A stretch of DNA of 64,000 bases from Camarhynchus parvulus (taxonomy: Eukaryota; Chordata; Aves; Passeriformes; Thraupidae). How positions within the stretch are numbered: position 1 is the stretch's first letter; each line of letters opens with the position of its first letter. Shown in pieces: positions 38,144-51,638 of this stretch. The stretch lies in the NCBI RefSeq assembly GCF_901933205.1, contig NC_044601.1, positions 30,604,352 to 30,668,351 of the forward strand. The letters are read 5' to 3'. A program made the position numbers and the translations under genes. The notes beneath the pieces are model-generated. The model searched no databases and was not told the DNA's origin. It saw only the letters and a program-made list of their open reading frames with translations.

Positions 38144-41100
38144 CTTATACAGCAGGATAAGGAAGGAAATTACTTGCCTGTTTCAATAAGGTCAGCTTCA
38201 TGTGCAAAGCCTTGTTCCTGATTCCCACATAGCTTGGGTCTCTTTGGCTTAGAGGAAAATGCAGTCTGACTCTACACTAATGAAGCAGATCTATGACTGA
38301 GATTTGAGCTCCTGCCAAATAACAGGTTGAAACTAAGAGCCTTAGAAAACTGTGATTTTATTTCATGGAATGTTTTTGCAAAGGATCAAGTGGGTTTTTT
38401 TTTTTGCAAAGTTTCACTCCCAAAAGGCTCAAGGAAATAACACAAAACACCAGTTTTATAGGTGCTAAAAGGACGCAGACTTCAAACTGCAGAGGACTAT
38501 TTTCTCTGGCCAGCCACAAAGATGTGAATAGATGTGTGATTATGACCACCATCATCCTGCAAACTAGAGCACAAGTACCATTTAACTCAGCTGACCCTTC
38601 AGTCATACCATAATAAGACCCAAATCTGCTGAAAGTTCTGGAAAGTAAGCTTGGTAAGTCATTCTTGTGGAAACCATCGGATTTCAAATATCTATGTCCT
38701 TCAAATACAGTCTCAATAGCCCACAAAAAGATTCCCTAAGAATTATCTTACTGTCTTGCAACTGCTGGGACATTAGGAAATAAAAATACCTCTTCACAAG
38801 TGGTTACTCATGGCTCTGCTGTATAACAGCTTAAGAGAGAATACTCAGAGGACCATACATCAATATAGGACAAGTGATATGCACCCCCTCCCCCATACTG
38901 GTTTCCTTTAAGAACATGCCCATTCTTTAGTGAGAAGCAACCAGCAACATGCAGCACCAACTGCTCCATCATGTGTTTGATTGCACCCCTTTTTCTACCA
39001 TACACTGAGAAATTAAAAGCATTGTAACTAAGAATCTAAGAAGAAAAAAAAGTGCATGTTCATTAAGAAGAGATTGATGAGGAAGATAAAAGGATCACTT
39101 TTTATTGATTGCACTTTCTTCAAATTAAATAAGTGCACTGTATAAAGATGGAGGAGTGACCCAAAGCAAGTGATCAGGCCCAATGAGCAACATCACTGCC
39201 AGCAGTCATAGTGTGGGAAGAGTGGCCATCACATGTGGTAGAAAATTATTCATTTATTCATCCTTTCAGTGTTTCACCAATCTCCCTTCTATAATCCATT
39301 TCCCTTGGACTGAGGCCAGCATGCTTTGAGTCCTTCCAAAAGCCCTTACTAGGAACCTCATCTCTCAGCTCAAATGGCACAAAGAGAAAACTTCATTTTT
39401 CCTCTGTACTGGTCCTGTCACTGAACTCCAAATGTTAAAAGCGGACAAACTGTCACTCGCACACAGACATCCTATTTTTCACCTGATGTAAAGTAAATAT
39501 AACATAGATGACAGTGCTGCTTTTATGCTTCTGCCCATTTCCATCACCTTCTTCCCTTTATTGGTTTTAAACCCTCTGCCCATTTGCAGCCAAAGGTGAG
39601 TGTGGAGATAAAGTATCAAGCCTCTAAGAAAAGGCAAGAGAAGATGAACAATAAAAATAAGCACATATTTAGGCACAGACATGAGACTAAATGTGTCAAT
39701 GTCAGCAGAATCATTAGTGTTAGCTTAATTGGGTTGGTATAAAGGATTGCTGTGGGAAGACCCCTTACTCTCAGACAACATAAAAGATGGGACATGAGGA
39801 AGCTATTCTAACCCTCTTTGTACCCTCAAACCAAACCAACTATATTGTATGCTGGTGTGTCAGAAGCAGGTCCTCACACTAGTATGTTACTTGGAAATGT
39901 CTGAAGTACAGTATACAAACAAACAGCAATGATTCTGAAAATGTTTGGGAGAGCTCATGTTGCCTCTGTAGCAGTATTTTCTGTATTGGCATCACATGTA
40001 CACATTTACACCAATGTAAGTCTGTATAGTTGTAAGTAAGTCTGCTGTAAGTCCAATAGTTGTGTCTTGCAGAGACAGTGATTTGAAAAAAAACCAACAC
40101 AAAAATGGCTGTTCTAAGAAAAATTTATACTTTAAATAGCTACAGCCATTAATTGAAACTGAAAACTGCCATAAAATGGGCTGTTATTTCAGGGGAACAA
40201 AAAAGTGTTCTGAGTCTTTTCATCTTCAAGTGAAATGTAAGACACTGAGTTTCCTTCATCCTATTCTAAAGCAGAGCTAGTGGTACTATACCAGACACAG
40301 CAATAGGACATGAAACCATGAATGTCAGGGTTTTTCATCAATGGCACTGACTCGCTTCCCCAGCCTCTGCTAAGTCACAAAACAGGGATGGGCCCCACCA
40401 CTGTTCACGCTAACGGTAATTATCTCGACCATGTGGTAAAGGAACATTCAAGAGGTGCAAAGACAAGTAATGCATTCTGCTAGGCTCTTTTGCCTGAGGG
40501 CAGAAGCAGATAAAGTCCATGAGCAATTCAGATGTTTTTTAAATTTGTTTGTTTGGGAATTGCTTTTTTCCCCAGATCTGATTTCTTCACTCTGTCACTC
40601 GGACCTCCAGCAGACCTGCTGGGGCTGTTGTGATTATTTATTTTCACACTGTGGCAGTGAGCTGGAGTGGCAGTGAAGAGTCACAGGGCTCAGGCTTGGT
40701 CATTCAATCCCACCCACCTTAGTACTGCACTCCTGCTTTTGAACCACTTTATTCAGACAGAAAAAATTCCTCATGGTATTCATAGGACAGCTGCAATACT
40801 GCTATTTTGCACAGGCTCGGCTATGCAGGATTTTGTGCTGTCAGCCTTTGTATTCACAGTGCTCTGACTGCTGGCAGAGTCACTGGACAATGATAATTTG
40901 ATTCAAGGTCCTGAAAACCCTGAATCAAGGGATTGCCCCTTCCTCACTGACACACAGTTAATAAAATACTTAAATGTGCATCTAGTTAAACAAGTGGTGA
41001 AATGCCTTCCTGATTAGAGATGGGCCACATCATATATCTAAGTGCCTTTTTGAATCAGAGCCTAATCAGGAACTGAGAAGGCATTTTTGGAGCATAGTGC

Positions 41101-41448
41101 AGTGGTTTCATGATAAACAGTTTGGGTGGCAATATCATCCTTTTCCTTGCCTCTCCTTTCTTTTTGTTCCTTCTGTTCTGTCACTTGCACTAATGCACTA
41201 ACATTGTTCAGCCCTAATTCTCATGCTGATCCTGTAAATACCTATGTATCTCCTAGGCTGGAAGAAAGAGAATAGGACCATGCTCCAGAGGCCTGAAGTC
41301 TTGATCTTGTCTTCTCACAAAAGACTTCACAGAGCGAAACCATGACCCAAAGCGCTTCCTGAATCTGGGCTTAATTTAGGCAGAGGCATGTAGAAGATCC
41401 CAACAGGATACACATCACTCTGAAATATCTTGACTGTACTTACTGCAC

Positions 41449-41481
41449 CTTTTGTTTTTGTTGTTGTTGTTGTTTTGTTTG
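41449..41481. repeat. TTG-rich microsatellite
   Basis: A T/G-only tract with four or five consecutive TTG units flanked by TTTTG units. On the gene-sense strand it is CAA-rich. It is a common short simple repeat. Confidence 0.85.
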
Positions 41482-44400
41482 AATAAATAGAATTGTTTTT
41501 GTACCTGCACATATTCTCAACAGCTGCTGTTTAAATCTTAAGGCACCATACTTTATTTTACTTCGTAATATTCTAACTGCTCATGGAGTTTTTAATAGAG
41601 AACACATTACTATATATGTACTCAATAGTTTTGCTATTAGAAAAGCAAAAAGAAGTCAAAGGCATGGAGCCAGCCTACTGCATGGAGGAATTTCTGTATC
41701 ATTAAATAAACATGTATTAATGAAAGGACATTAACATACTTGTGGCTTGGACTTTTAAAGTCCATCTTACTGTAAAATTATACTTCAGGAATCTCCAAAT
41801 TTCAGAATTCTGCTTGCACAAAATATTATGATTTCACCTCAAGAGCTGATTTGCTTAGCAACTTTCTACAAATATGTCTAAATAATGAAATGAATCCACC
41901 TTATTCTAAATTGAGATATTAATTCAATTACACTTGTAAGGTTCAGTTCTGGTCATGTTTATATGTTGCCTGATTATGCACAAGTTAGCAGAATTGATAT
42001 GTCCACTGTTTGAAACAAATCATCAACAAGGTATTTTTAAGCGCAAAAATTCAGCAGTAACAAAAGCAACAGCTCTCACCATGCCTCAGAATCTTAGTAC
42101 CTAGTACCATTTAATATTTAATGTTTAATATTCTTTCTTAGTGCATTCAGAAGGCCATAGAAGTCATGAATCACTCCACTGAAATTGGCTGTAAAACTGT
42201 CAGTTTCCAGCAAATTAAGACTTATTCAAATAAGTATGACAAAAGATATTTTTTGTTTAGTAATGAGTTTTGAGTAGTCTAACTAAATATGCTTTTATTA
42301 CATAGCCAAGTTTTAAATGCAAAGCCTAACCTGTCACATCTTTATCACTTCTGCACCTAGGCTCTTTTTTTGGTGCTCTGTATAGTCTAGCAGAAAAGCA
42401 AAACTCTCATCTTCCAGAAATTAATTGATTTAAGGTAGTTCACTTTTCTCACACACAGGACTTCAATATTTGTGCATCAGGCAGAGTCTTTTCAAGAGCA
42501 AGAGAGGAAACTGGCAAAGAGGAAACTCTGAAACCTAAAAGAAATATTCATTTGCCTGATGCAGGTTCAAAGCTACAGAGCAGACTCTGTGCTCCACACA
42601 CTGAGCAGACCCCTACACCAGGGCAAAGCAGATTTATTACAACTTGTTTGTACTTAACACATGGACATACAACAGCACTGGGCAATATGGGCTACTGGGT
42701 GACAGAAGTCCTGTAATGCAGCTTTGGAAACATCCCCTTCTTCAGGACATCGAACAACCTAGAAATGGAGCATCAGAGGCAGTGACAGAGCTGATACACG
42801 TATACATATGTATCAGAATGAGTTTATAACTATAATTTCATTTGAAGGATTCATTATTCCTGCAGCATTTCCTGCATTCACACTGCAGGTCATGTCCACT
42901 GGGGGTGCATTATGTGTGCCTGTGTTTCACCGCAGAGGCTACAGAGTAGCAGTGAGACTTCAAAAACAGAATGGAGAGGACGGCCTGACTTCTTCCTTCT
43001 TCTTGAGGGTGTCTAAGGAATAAATGCATTTACTCTGAAATATTATTTGAAAAGGTGGTCCAGAGAGGCAGGGCTAAGGTCATCCTGTATTCTGTGCTCC
43101 AAGCCAAGCTCATCCATATTAGCATCCAGAGAGAAAGTCAAGTAAAACAGAGCTGTCCTCACGTACACCATTGTAGGTATGCGATGCCTGTGGACAATAG
43201 TGGCTGCGAAGTGGAGAAGTGAAGCCTACAGGGCTACAAGAAAAAGAAAAAGGCACTTTGTGTCTTTGGCCTATATGCACATAAATTAAATTGAGTCCCT
43301 AAATCCCTTTCTGACCAGGACCACACTTTGAAGCCAGACCTTATAAAACTTTCCCTTTCCTTCAGAAATTTGCTTCTGCAATGATGGGGTCAAGTATCTT
43401 GCCAGTGTGAGCAAGATTTCATCCTACTCAGCTATGGAAATAGTGAGGATCCAATACATTATTTCATTTAAGAGATGCTTTGCTCTTGCTTTAACTCTGC
43501 ATATTGCTTAACTGTTGCTTGACTCCAATTAAATTAAAAGCTGTCAAAGGACAGAAAAACTGCTCAGTGTTTCTAATTTCACACTAAAGCCTTTGTCCTT
43601 TCTTCAGGTTTCCAACAAAAGAAACAGCATTTTAACAACTTTGCACATGCTCGAGGAGAAAACAAGGATGCGACAAAAATAGATTCCATTCTAAAGGCAC
43701 TAGCTCCACAGGACAAAGATCAAGCTCTCAAGGATGGACCAGGCTGGCACCCATTCATGAGCAAAACATTTCTACGTATTCCGGAAGCCTTCAGCTTAGT
43801 TAAGGAATAAAATGACAGGGGATCTTGAATTTTGAACTCCTTTTGCTCTGAAGAGTAGAGATTGTGCTTCTGCTTCACTGATGAATCTGAAATGATCCTG
43901 TGAATATTAGTAAACTCTCTTGTTACTAACACTTGAAAGATATGTGAAATTTGGTATATTGTATTCCTTTCCTTCATCAGGCATCAGTTCATGGTTTCAT
44001 CAGGAATGCAGCCCTGCGCAGCTGCATAGAGTTCACTCCTTGAGACTGCCTTGAAGAATACAATGTGATTAAAATTCAAGTGAACTGAAAATAATTGTAT
44101 CGTTTTGGCCTGCATTGCTGAGTATGTGCTAGTAACACTACACAGTGCAGGTGTGAGCAGACAATACACTTCCCTTTCTAAACTAGCCTGCTTAAGAAGT
44201 GCTAGTATTATCCCAACAGTGACTATTAGGGTTAGACAAGGGCTAATTAAAAACCTATGCAGCTGGGTCTCATCAGCATTAATAATTACTCATATCTGTT
44301 TCCATCACCTTTCACCCCCACCTCCATCTTCTTTCCTCCTCTAACAAAAAAAAAAGTAACCTCTGTGCATGTATGTAATTACAGGAAACGTTATGCATTA

Positions 44401-47400
44401 TTAATGTGGCTGCAGCAGACAGAAAGTTCAGGTTTACTGCTTACCAGTGTAGAGGTAAGTTGTAGCTACTGGCAACAGTCAGCCTGCCCGTGCATTAGGT
44501 AATGAGACAGTTTCCAAGAGTTCCAACTGAAGAGGCTAAATAATACCAGCTATTTGGAAAAGGACAGAAGTTGGAAGGCATGATGCATCTGAATCTACCA
44601 TTGAGATGGACAACAAAGGACAACTGTAAGAATTAGTCCAGGAAAAATTAAGTTGCAACAATAAGGTTGTGCATTTTCTTTGATCTATGAATGGGATTAT
44701 GTTCAAAAGCAATTACACAAGCTGGAAGTCTACAGAGGCTGGGCAGAGAGGAAACAGGTACAGATAGTACCCCATGAGATCAAGTACCTCAAATAAAGAC
44801 CTTTACGATGCCTTTTTCCTACCAAAACAACAGTATTCACAGTAAGCTGGAAAAAGTATGCATATATGTCCTATGATTTCAAGGAATATCGGATAGGTCA
44901 GGCCAGAAGTGCTCATTTCCTGACACACCAAACAGTGACCTATGATTACAGACATGCATCTGTCAAATGTATCTGCACATTAATGCTGAAGAAATGCCTT
45001 TCAGATTTCATTTTCTGTTGCTCTGTACAGCATATTATGGTGCACAGAACATGGATACAGAGCCAGAACTCCTGAAATGAAGGCTTAGAACAGCAGACAC
45101 ATACTGTGTGACTTGAACAAGCAATAAAGTTACAGATTAGATACACGGATTAAAGTCACAGACACTTAATCAGACCTGCTTCCCCAGCAGGATGCCTTTG
45201 TGCAGTTTCAACCTGAGTCACAATTTCTTTTTCCCCTCCTCAAGGGATTCCTTTCTTTGTACAAAATTTGTAACTGCTCTTGATAAACTGCCTAAAATAT
45301 AAAAATTATAAAAAGCAGCAAGGAGCTGTCCTAAAGCTGAAGAGTCAGAAGCTTCTCCCACAGACTGCTGATGTATCTCATGGACTTAAGGGATCTGCCA
45401 AAAAAACTCAAGTAGACTCCCTGCCCAACAGGTCAGAGTGGAGGCCTCTGGTCTGCATTCAGAACCAAAGGGCTAGCTAGCATGAAATTTGGCACACATG
45501 CAATGTTAAAGCTTTGTTATCCCAGATCACTTGCATATTACTGAACAAGCACTGCAAAGGATTGTTATGACACCTACCATTTGGGCTGTAGTTCCTCACT
45601 TAACCCTGCTATCTGACAGAACCTTCCTAGTGGCTTCAGGCCAAATGTTTATTCTTCCCACAATGGGAACAGTTGGGCATAATGGAGATTAGAGTAAAAA
45701 AAACTCCGCAGTCTTGCCTTTGTAGATGACTTTCTCTGGTTTGAGTGGCAACAGTTAACTATGACTTTTTCAGCTACCCACGGCCATTGACTATTTCAGT
45801 ACTGAAACAGGCTTTTTAATACCACTGTGGGGAACAGCACACAGATGACAGAAGAATCCTTTGGTAATTATTTGGGCTAATCCTATTAGGAAAGAAAGGC
45901 TTTCAATTGCAAAAGCAACAAAAAAACCTTCCAGAGAAGAAGTCCACCACTTCAAGTTAAATCAACAGGCCCATCCAGTCTAGGATGGCCTGATTATTAT
46001 TGTACATAAGAAAGGTTGTGTTAACTGAAATGAAAAAATATTTAACATTATAAGAAGTTTATTTAAAATTTTAAAAATACATTTGAAATACCTACAAATT
46101 CAAGAGACTGCTTCCCTGCTTGTATTTTATTTGCACTTGACTAGTCCACAGTTCTACTTGTATATTTTGCAAGTAAGACTTTTACAGAATGGCATAATTT
46201 TATAAGGATTATGTTTAGGCTCCAAATTTATGCTACGAGAGAGGATACAATTTATGTTCCTAAAATTTTCTCTTATTTTAATGCTGTGGTACCATGACAG
46301 TGGTAGAATTAACTCTTTCATGTGCTCATCAGAAATTCAGCTAGAGTGTTTTAAATGACAGTAACTTGATTTACTGAGCAATAAGAGGAATTATTCTTCT
46401 GTGGCCACCAGCCAAACAAGCAATCTTTTAATAAGGCATGTGCAGTCACTGCATCTCCTTTATGAGGGAGGAAAAAAAAAGAAGCCAGTCCAAAAAAAAA
46501 AAATTGTACTCAGGCACTTACAATGAACCTAACTTAATAAACAGGCAGATACAACCATGTAGCCTTGGGCATTTTCATTTGCTTTCTCACACCTGCAACT
46601 GTATGTGTCTCTCCTCCATTCCTTACCCTAGAGGTTCCTGGATAAACCAGGATCCTGCTCAGATCCTTTTGCCATCATAGACTTCACCCAACGTGTTAAT
46701 AGAAGCTTTTGGCTGTATTTTAAAATAGCCTATCATGGCTATCCTTTTCTTTCCATTGAAAGTCTTCTTTCTTTCCTGAGATCACACTTTCAACACTGGC
46801 ACGATAGACTGTTTTAGGAAGAAATTCCACGTTCCTCTTGCTGAAGGAAGTCTCCAACTTTGCAGGAAATAATGATACATTTTTTACATCAGAGATGTGA
46901 ATGTCACTGAAGCTTTTTTGAAGACTTAATGAACAGAGAAGACACATGGTGAACACTCTCACAGAAAAATAGTAGGTGCATTTAGATGATCACAGTTTAA
47001 TGCTTTTCTTTCTTTTTTTTTTTCCCTTCCTTACAACTTCGAGGAAGCTCCTCAAAGGCAGGATCTTGGAGATGGACAGACATGGAGACAACTTCCCATC
47101 TCCATCTTAGTAATCTTCAGCATGCTGGCTGAAGCTTCCCACTCAGCACATGATCATGGAACAGCCTTTAGCAATTGTTTGGACTAATACTCACAAGAAA
47201 TAATTTTAGCTTTGAGGCATCAAAAGTCTTCCTGGTCATCCATTGGGATTTCTGCACATCTATTTCAGAATTTATGGCTTGGTCCCTCAGGAGCTAACTG
47301 CTGGTCTGGGATTCCCAGCCTATATTCATACTAGTCCTAAGGCATCTGCCTAAGGTTGCTCAGGAAATTTTTCCTCTGACCAGTGTCTTGTTAACATCCA

Positions 47401-48342
47401 ATTGCTAGACAGTCTTTTTTGAGAAGGAGAATAGGTCACTGTGACTGTTGTCCCTGTGATACGTTTTTGCATTTGCAGATGTACAACTTCCCTGAAGTTA
47501 GAAAAAATCTAAGCAGGATTGCGTATCCGGTAAAGACTGGGAAAGAAAGACTGTTTGATGCCTGACCAGCAGCACCAGTTGTGTTTACCCTGAGCGTGAG
47601 TGTGAAAATGCAGGAGAAAGAGGCAGATGCTTTGTGGGACCTCTCTCCATTTATTTAGCAAATATACAAGTAACTGCAAGACTTCTTTACAGCCTTTCAC
47701 ATAATGAAAACACAGCAAAATATTTTTGTAAGTAGAGGGAAATATTTTCATAAGTGGTGAGAGAATGTGAGAATATTTAATAAAAGCTAGGGCCATCTGA
47801 AAAGTACATTGCTGCTGTCAGTAATTCATGCATGAGTTATAAAATTCAAGTAATTAATTTTGAGCCTGTCTTCTTTTGTAGAGCTGCCTTTCTAGCTGAG
47901 ATCAAACACATTGTTTAGTGGATCAATCCCTTCTTTTCCCTTCCCCTTCCCCACCAACAATCCTATTTAAACATCTACATTTTCTTATAGTGACATTATG
48001 CATTGTGTCTGAAATTGACATGATCATGGAAATTCCCAAAGGAATCTGGAGCACAGCTCATGTTGCTCTTGTTGCACAGGAAATGCAACCGTTCTTACTC
48101 ATCCTTCCTCTATAATGAAGAGTCAGATTCATTGTCTTGCTGTGCTGAGGAGGAAATTGCTGCATAATCTCCTTTCACAGCTAGACAATCCCCTCTTTCC
48201 AAAGCAGGCTAAGCATGCAAATTCTCCAGACATATTTGATGAATTTCTAATCACAGTGGGTGAAACGACAGGGCAAAGGCGAGTCTCAGTGACAGAAGCC
48301 TTGTGCTAATGCCCTGCTGAAGACATTGTTTTCCTTGTATAT

Positions 48343-48384
48343 TCACCCACATATTAATTGTGGGTGATACATATTAATTGTATC
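48343..48384. repeat. Two adjacent hairpins sharing the loop TATTAAT
   Basis: TCACCCACA (48343-48351) pairs with TGTGGGTGA (48359-48367) around TATTAAT. Immediately after, GATACA (48366-48371) pairs with TGTATC (48379-48384) around the same 7-nt loop. The shared core ACATATTAATTGT suggests a short tandem duplication of an AT-rich palindrome. Confidence 0.8.
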
Positions 48385-51300
48385 TGCTCTGGGACAACTA
48401 AACCATAATCAGGTTAAGCTGTGGCCAGTCTTAAGATCAGTTAGAAGCCTTGAAAAGACTGACATAGGGATATTTCTCAGCACTTCACAAAGTGAAGTGC
48501 AAAATGAAACCCCCCAAGGCTTCCCAGTTTATGATATTACATCACCAGGGTAGTGAAGGGAGTGAGTGCCTTCAGACAGGCAGAGTATACCCTTCCATCT
48601 CTTGAGCTAAGAGAAGAACTTTTGTGGACTGTGAGGAGCAGGCCAAATTATGCCTCTGCAGCCTGTCAGGTGATTTTACAGTCCTCTGCAATCAGATTTT
48701 CCTGTAGGGGGAATAGAGACATCTCTTTTTTTCCAGACGGATATAGAAAAGAAAAAAATATCTGCCATCAAGAAGCACTTATTTGCTTAGGCCCCATTCA
48801 AGTAGAGCTGTTAGGGAAATTCTGAGAAAAGATTTGATAGTTGCATGGAAAATAGGAGTAGTACTCCTGCACTAACAAAACCAAATGCTTCTTATGCCCA
48901 GGCTAGTAAATCTCATGCTGTAGCATATATGCCAATAGTTAAGCGCAGGAGGGCAAGGATGACATTTTCTAGGTAATGAAACAATTCAACAGTTTTGCAC
49001 AAGGACTGTTTTTGCACTTGTCTCTGCCTTTTTGGCCTTGCCCACAGACAGTGGACAGTAATCAGTAAAGTATTGACATATAAATTGGAGAGGCCAAACA
49101 AGGCTACAGAAAATAATATACCAAGATTACAGAAGAGACAAGACTCCTCATAAACCTAACTACAGAAAAATGGGAGTCAGAAAGGTTGAGTTCCCTCTCC
49201 TGGTCACAGTGTGGGAGAAAACTCATTTAGCAAAAGTATCATCTTTTTGCTGTGCCTTTCCCCGAGTCCTTGAGCACCAGTTGCTACCCGCGCCTGAGAC
49301 AAGAACACAGGGCTTGGTGGGCACTGGGGCTGGCCAGACTGTTTGCTGATGCATGTTTCTGGCTGTTCTGCTTCCCCACCATCTAAGCATGGGGTTGTGG
49401 CAGAAATTCTGCCCAGCATCAAACGCTGCCTTCCAGAACAGGTCAGCTACCCTTTCTTTCTGTGGCCAGGTAGAAGAGGTAGAGCACCATGATTGCTTCA
49501 CATGTGATCAGTTTGACTGGCTGACAGCTGGGGCTTTTGTTCAAGATACTTCAGTTTTGAAAGTTGGCATTGTGCGCAGAGATCGTGCTCAAATTTATTT
49601 GAAACAACTATTTTCTGCAGAGCTACTGAGGGTCAAGACATGATCCTCACTAGGACTGAGGAGTCCTCAAAGATCAGAAAAGCATACAAAGCTCTTTAAA
49701 AACTCAGAGGACCATTATTAGTCAGTGTTTCTCACAAATGCTGTAATGTACTTTGTCACAGTGACAATTTCTTGAGATAATAAAAGGGGAGATGCCAAGA
49801 ATATGGCAGTGTCTAAGAAGTCAGTGATGAGATTGAGACAGAGGCTAAGCAGAAATGCTAGCTCATACTACCATGCTTTCCTCTCCTTTCTGCTTATACT
49901 ATCTTTTCCTGTGATCCACCACCCCTTCAATACTAGCATACAGCAGATGAAATCTACAGCAGAAGGTCAAAGAAGTGTTAACCAATTCTCTGTTTGCTTC
50001 CCATTTCAGAGTTAGCTGATGCCCATTTCTTCTTCTAAGTATTTTTATATAATTCTTTTCTTCCTTAAGAAATCTCAAAATTTTCAACAATCCTGCGTGA
50101 ATCATCAGCTCTGGCTAATGTGTTTCTACTAGAGTTACTTGTGCCACGTTGTATTCTGAAAATTTGATGACAATAAAAATATTTGACTCTCTCTCTCTTT
50201 CTGACTTTCTTTTTCTCCACCCAGAGAAAATTCTTCATCCATCACTTCATGCATGATGCTCTCAGGTTGTTGTGAATGGCAATCTCATATTTTACAACAT
50301 ATTTACAGATAATAAAAGCTATTCCTCAGGATGAAACAACATCCACAGGAACAGATTCTTATCAAATGAAAAGGAAAGACTCCCTCCTCTGTACACAGCC
50401 TTCCTTACTGACCATCTGCTAATAGTGTCCATGTGTGTATGAAATTCATTTGCATATTTAAATTGAAAAGCTCCATTTGCTCAGCCTGCCTATAAACTGA
50501 GCTTTCTTGCTGGGGTGAATATTAGTTCTCTGATGTATGCATATTATCCAGTGAACATATAATTGCAAATGCAATCCATATCCAATTATCTAGAGTTTTA
50601 CTGCTTATTTTCTACATATAACTCAAGCAGTAAGTACAGCAGTACATTAGCTCTCCAGGCATCTATTTAGCTGGAAGAATTAGTAGGGTGCTGGCATTTA
50701 GCTCTTGACCTTGGATGTGTAATTCAGTCATGGTGTTGCTGCCAAGATGAGAGGTCACTTACAGATTTGATGCAGGACAGAGACATTGCGGGTAAGACAC
50801 AGAGAATTCTCTCCATCTGGCAAAAACATGCAACTGGTTAAAGTAAACAGTCCCTAACCCATGTCTGATTTCCTCTTGCCAGCCTCCAGGAAGAAATTTC
50901 ACCAGTGCATGGACCAAATGCACTGGCTGATCACAAATGGAGAGGATTTCAGACTTGTGTTAGCTCCCATGATGCTTGGGATTGATCTGCCACTCAAGAG
51001 ATCACAGCTACACTGGCATGACTACTAGTCCACCAAAAAAGACACAGAATCTGAATATGTTCACAGCATTCCTTCCCTGGATCTGTCTTAACCTGCTCCC
51101 TCCAAAGTGAGAAATATTTAAACGAGCTACAAGGATGTACTCTGCAGATGCAGCTTGCCTAGTAGCCAAGAACAGCATCTGACTCAGAGCTCATTACACC
51201 AGGGATCTGAAACACCAGTTCTTCAAGACAGATCGACATGCATTTGAATGAGCTGCATCACTGCTCAAGGCAACTCTTCATCCTTCCTGCAAGATTTGTG

Positions 51301-51611
51301 TTTAAGATTCTTCCGGCCTCTCACAGTCTCTGAGACAACTGTTATCTTACCGTCTGTCAAGTATTAGCTGTCACTGTGTCATCTAATGGGTTTTTTAGAT
51401 TATTAAAATATTCCACATGGAAATAATAAAACAATAAAAGTCATACTAACAGTATAAAAAGTGCAGTGCAAGATCCAATCCTATTTCATCGTGTGCCCTG
51501 AGGCCCTGTGGAATCACTCCATATTTGTATTGTTTTAAATAAAATAAAATATTTAGGAATGCAAAACAATCAGTGCAAGTTTTGGACTTTCTTAGAATGG
51601 AAAAAGGCAGC

Positions 51612-51638
51612 GGGGGGGGGGGGTGGGGGTGGGGGTGG
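51612..51638 (+). repeat. G-run tract with G-quadruplex potential
   Basis: A run of 12 G is followed by T, five G, T, five G, T and two G. Three long G runs plus the divisible 12-G run give enough guanines for a stable quadruplex on the plus strand, which is the template strand for NRG1. Runs like this are prone to sequencing and length errors. Confidence 0.9.
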
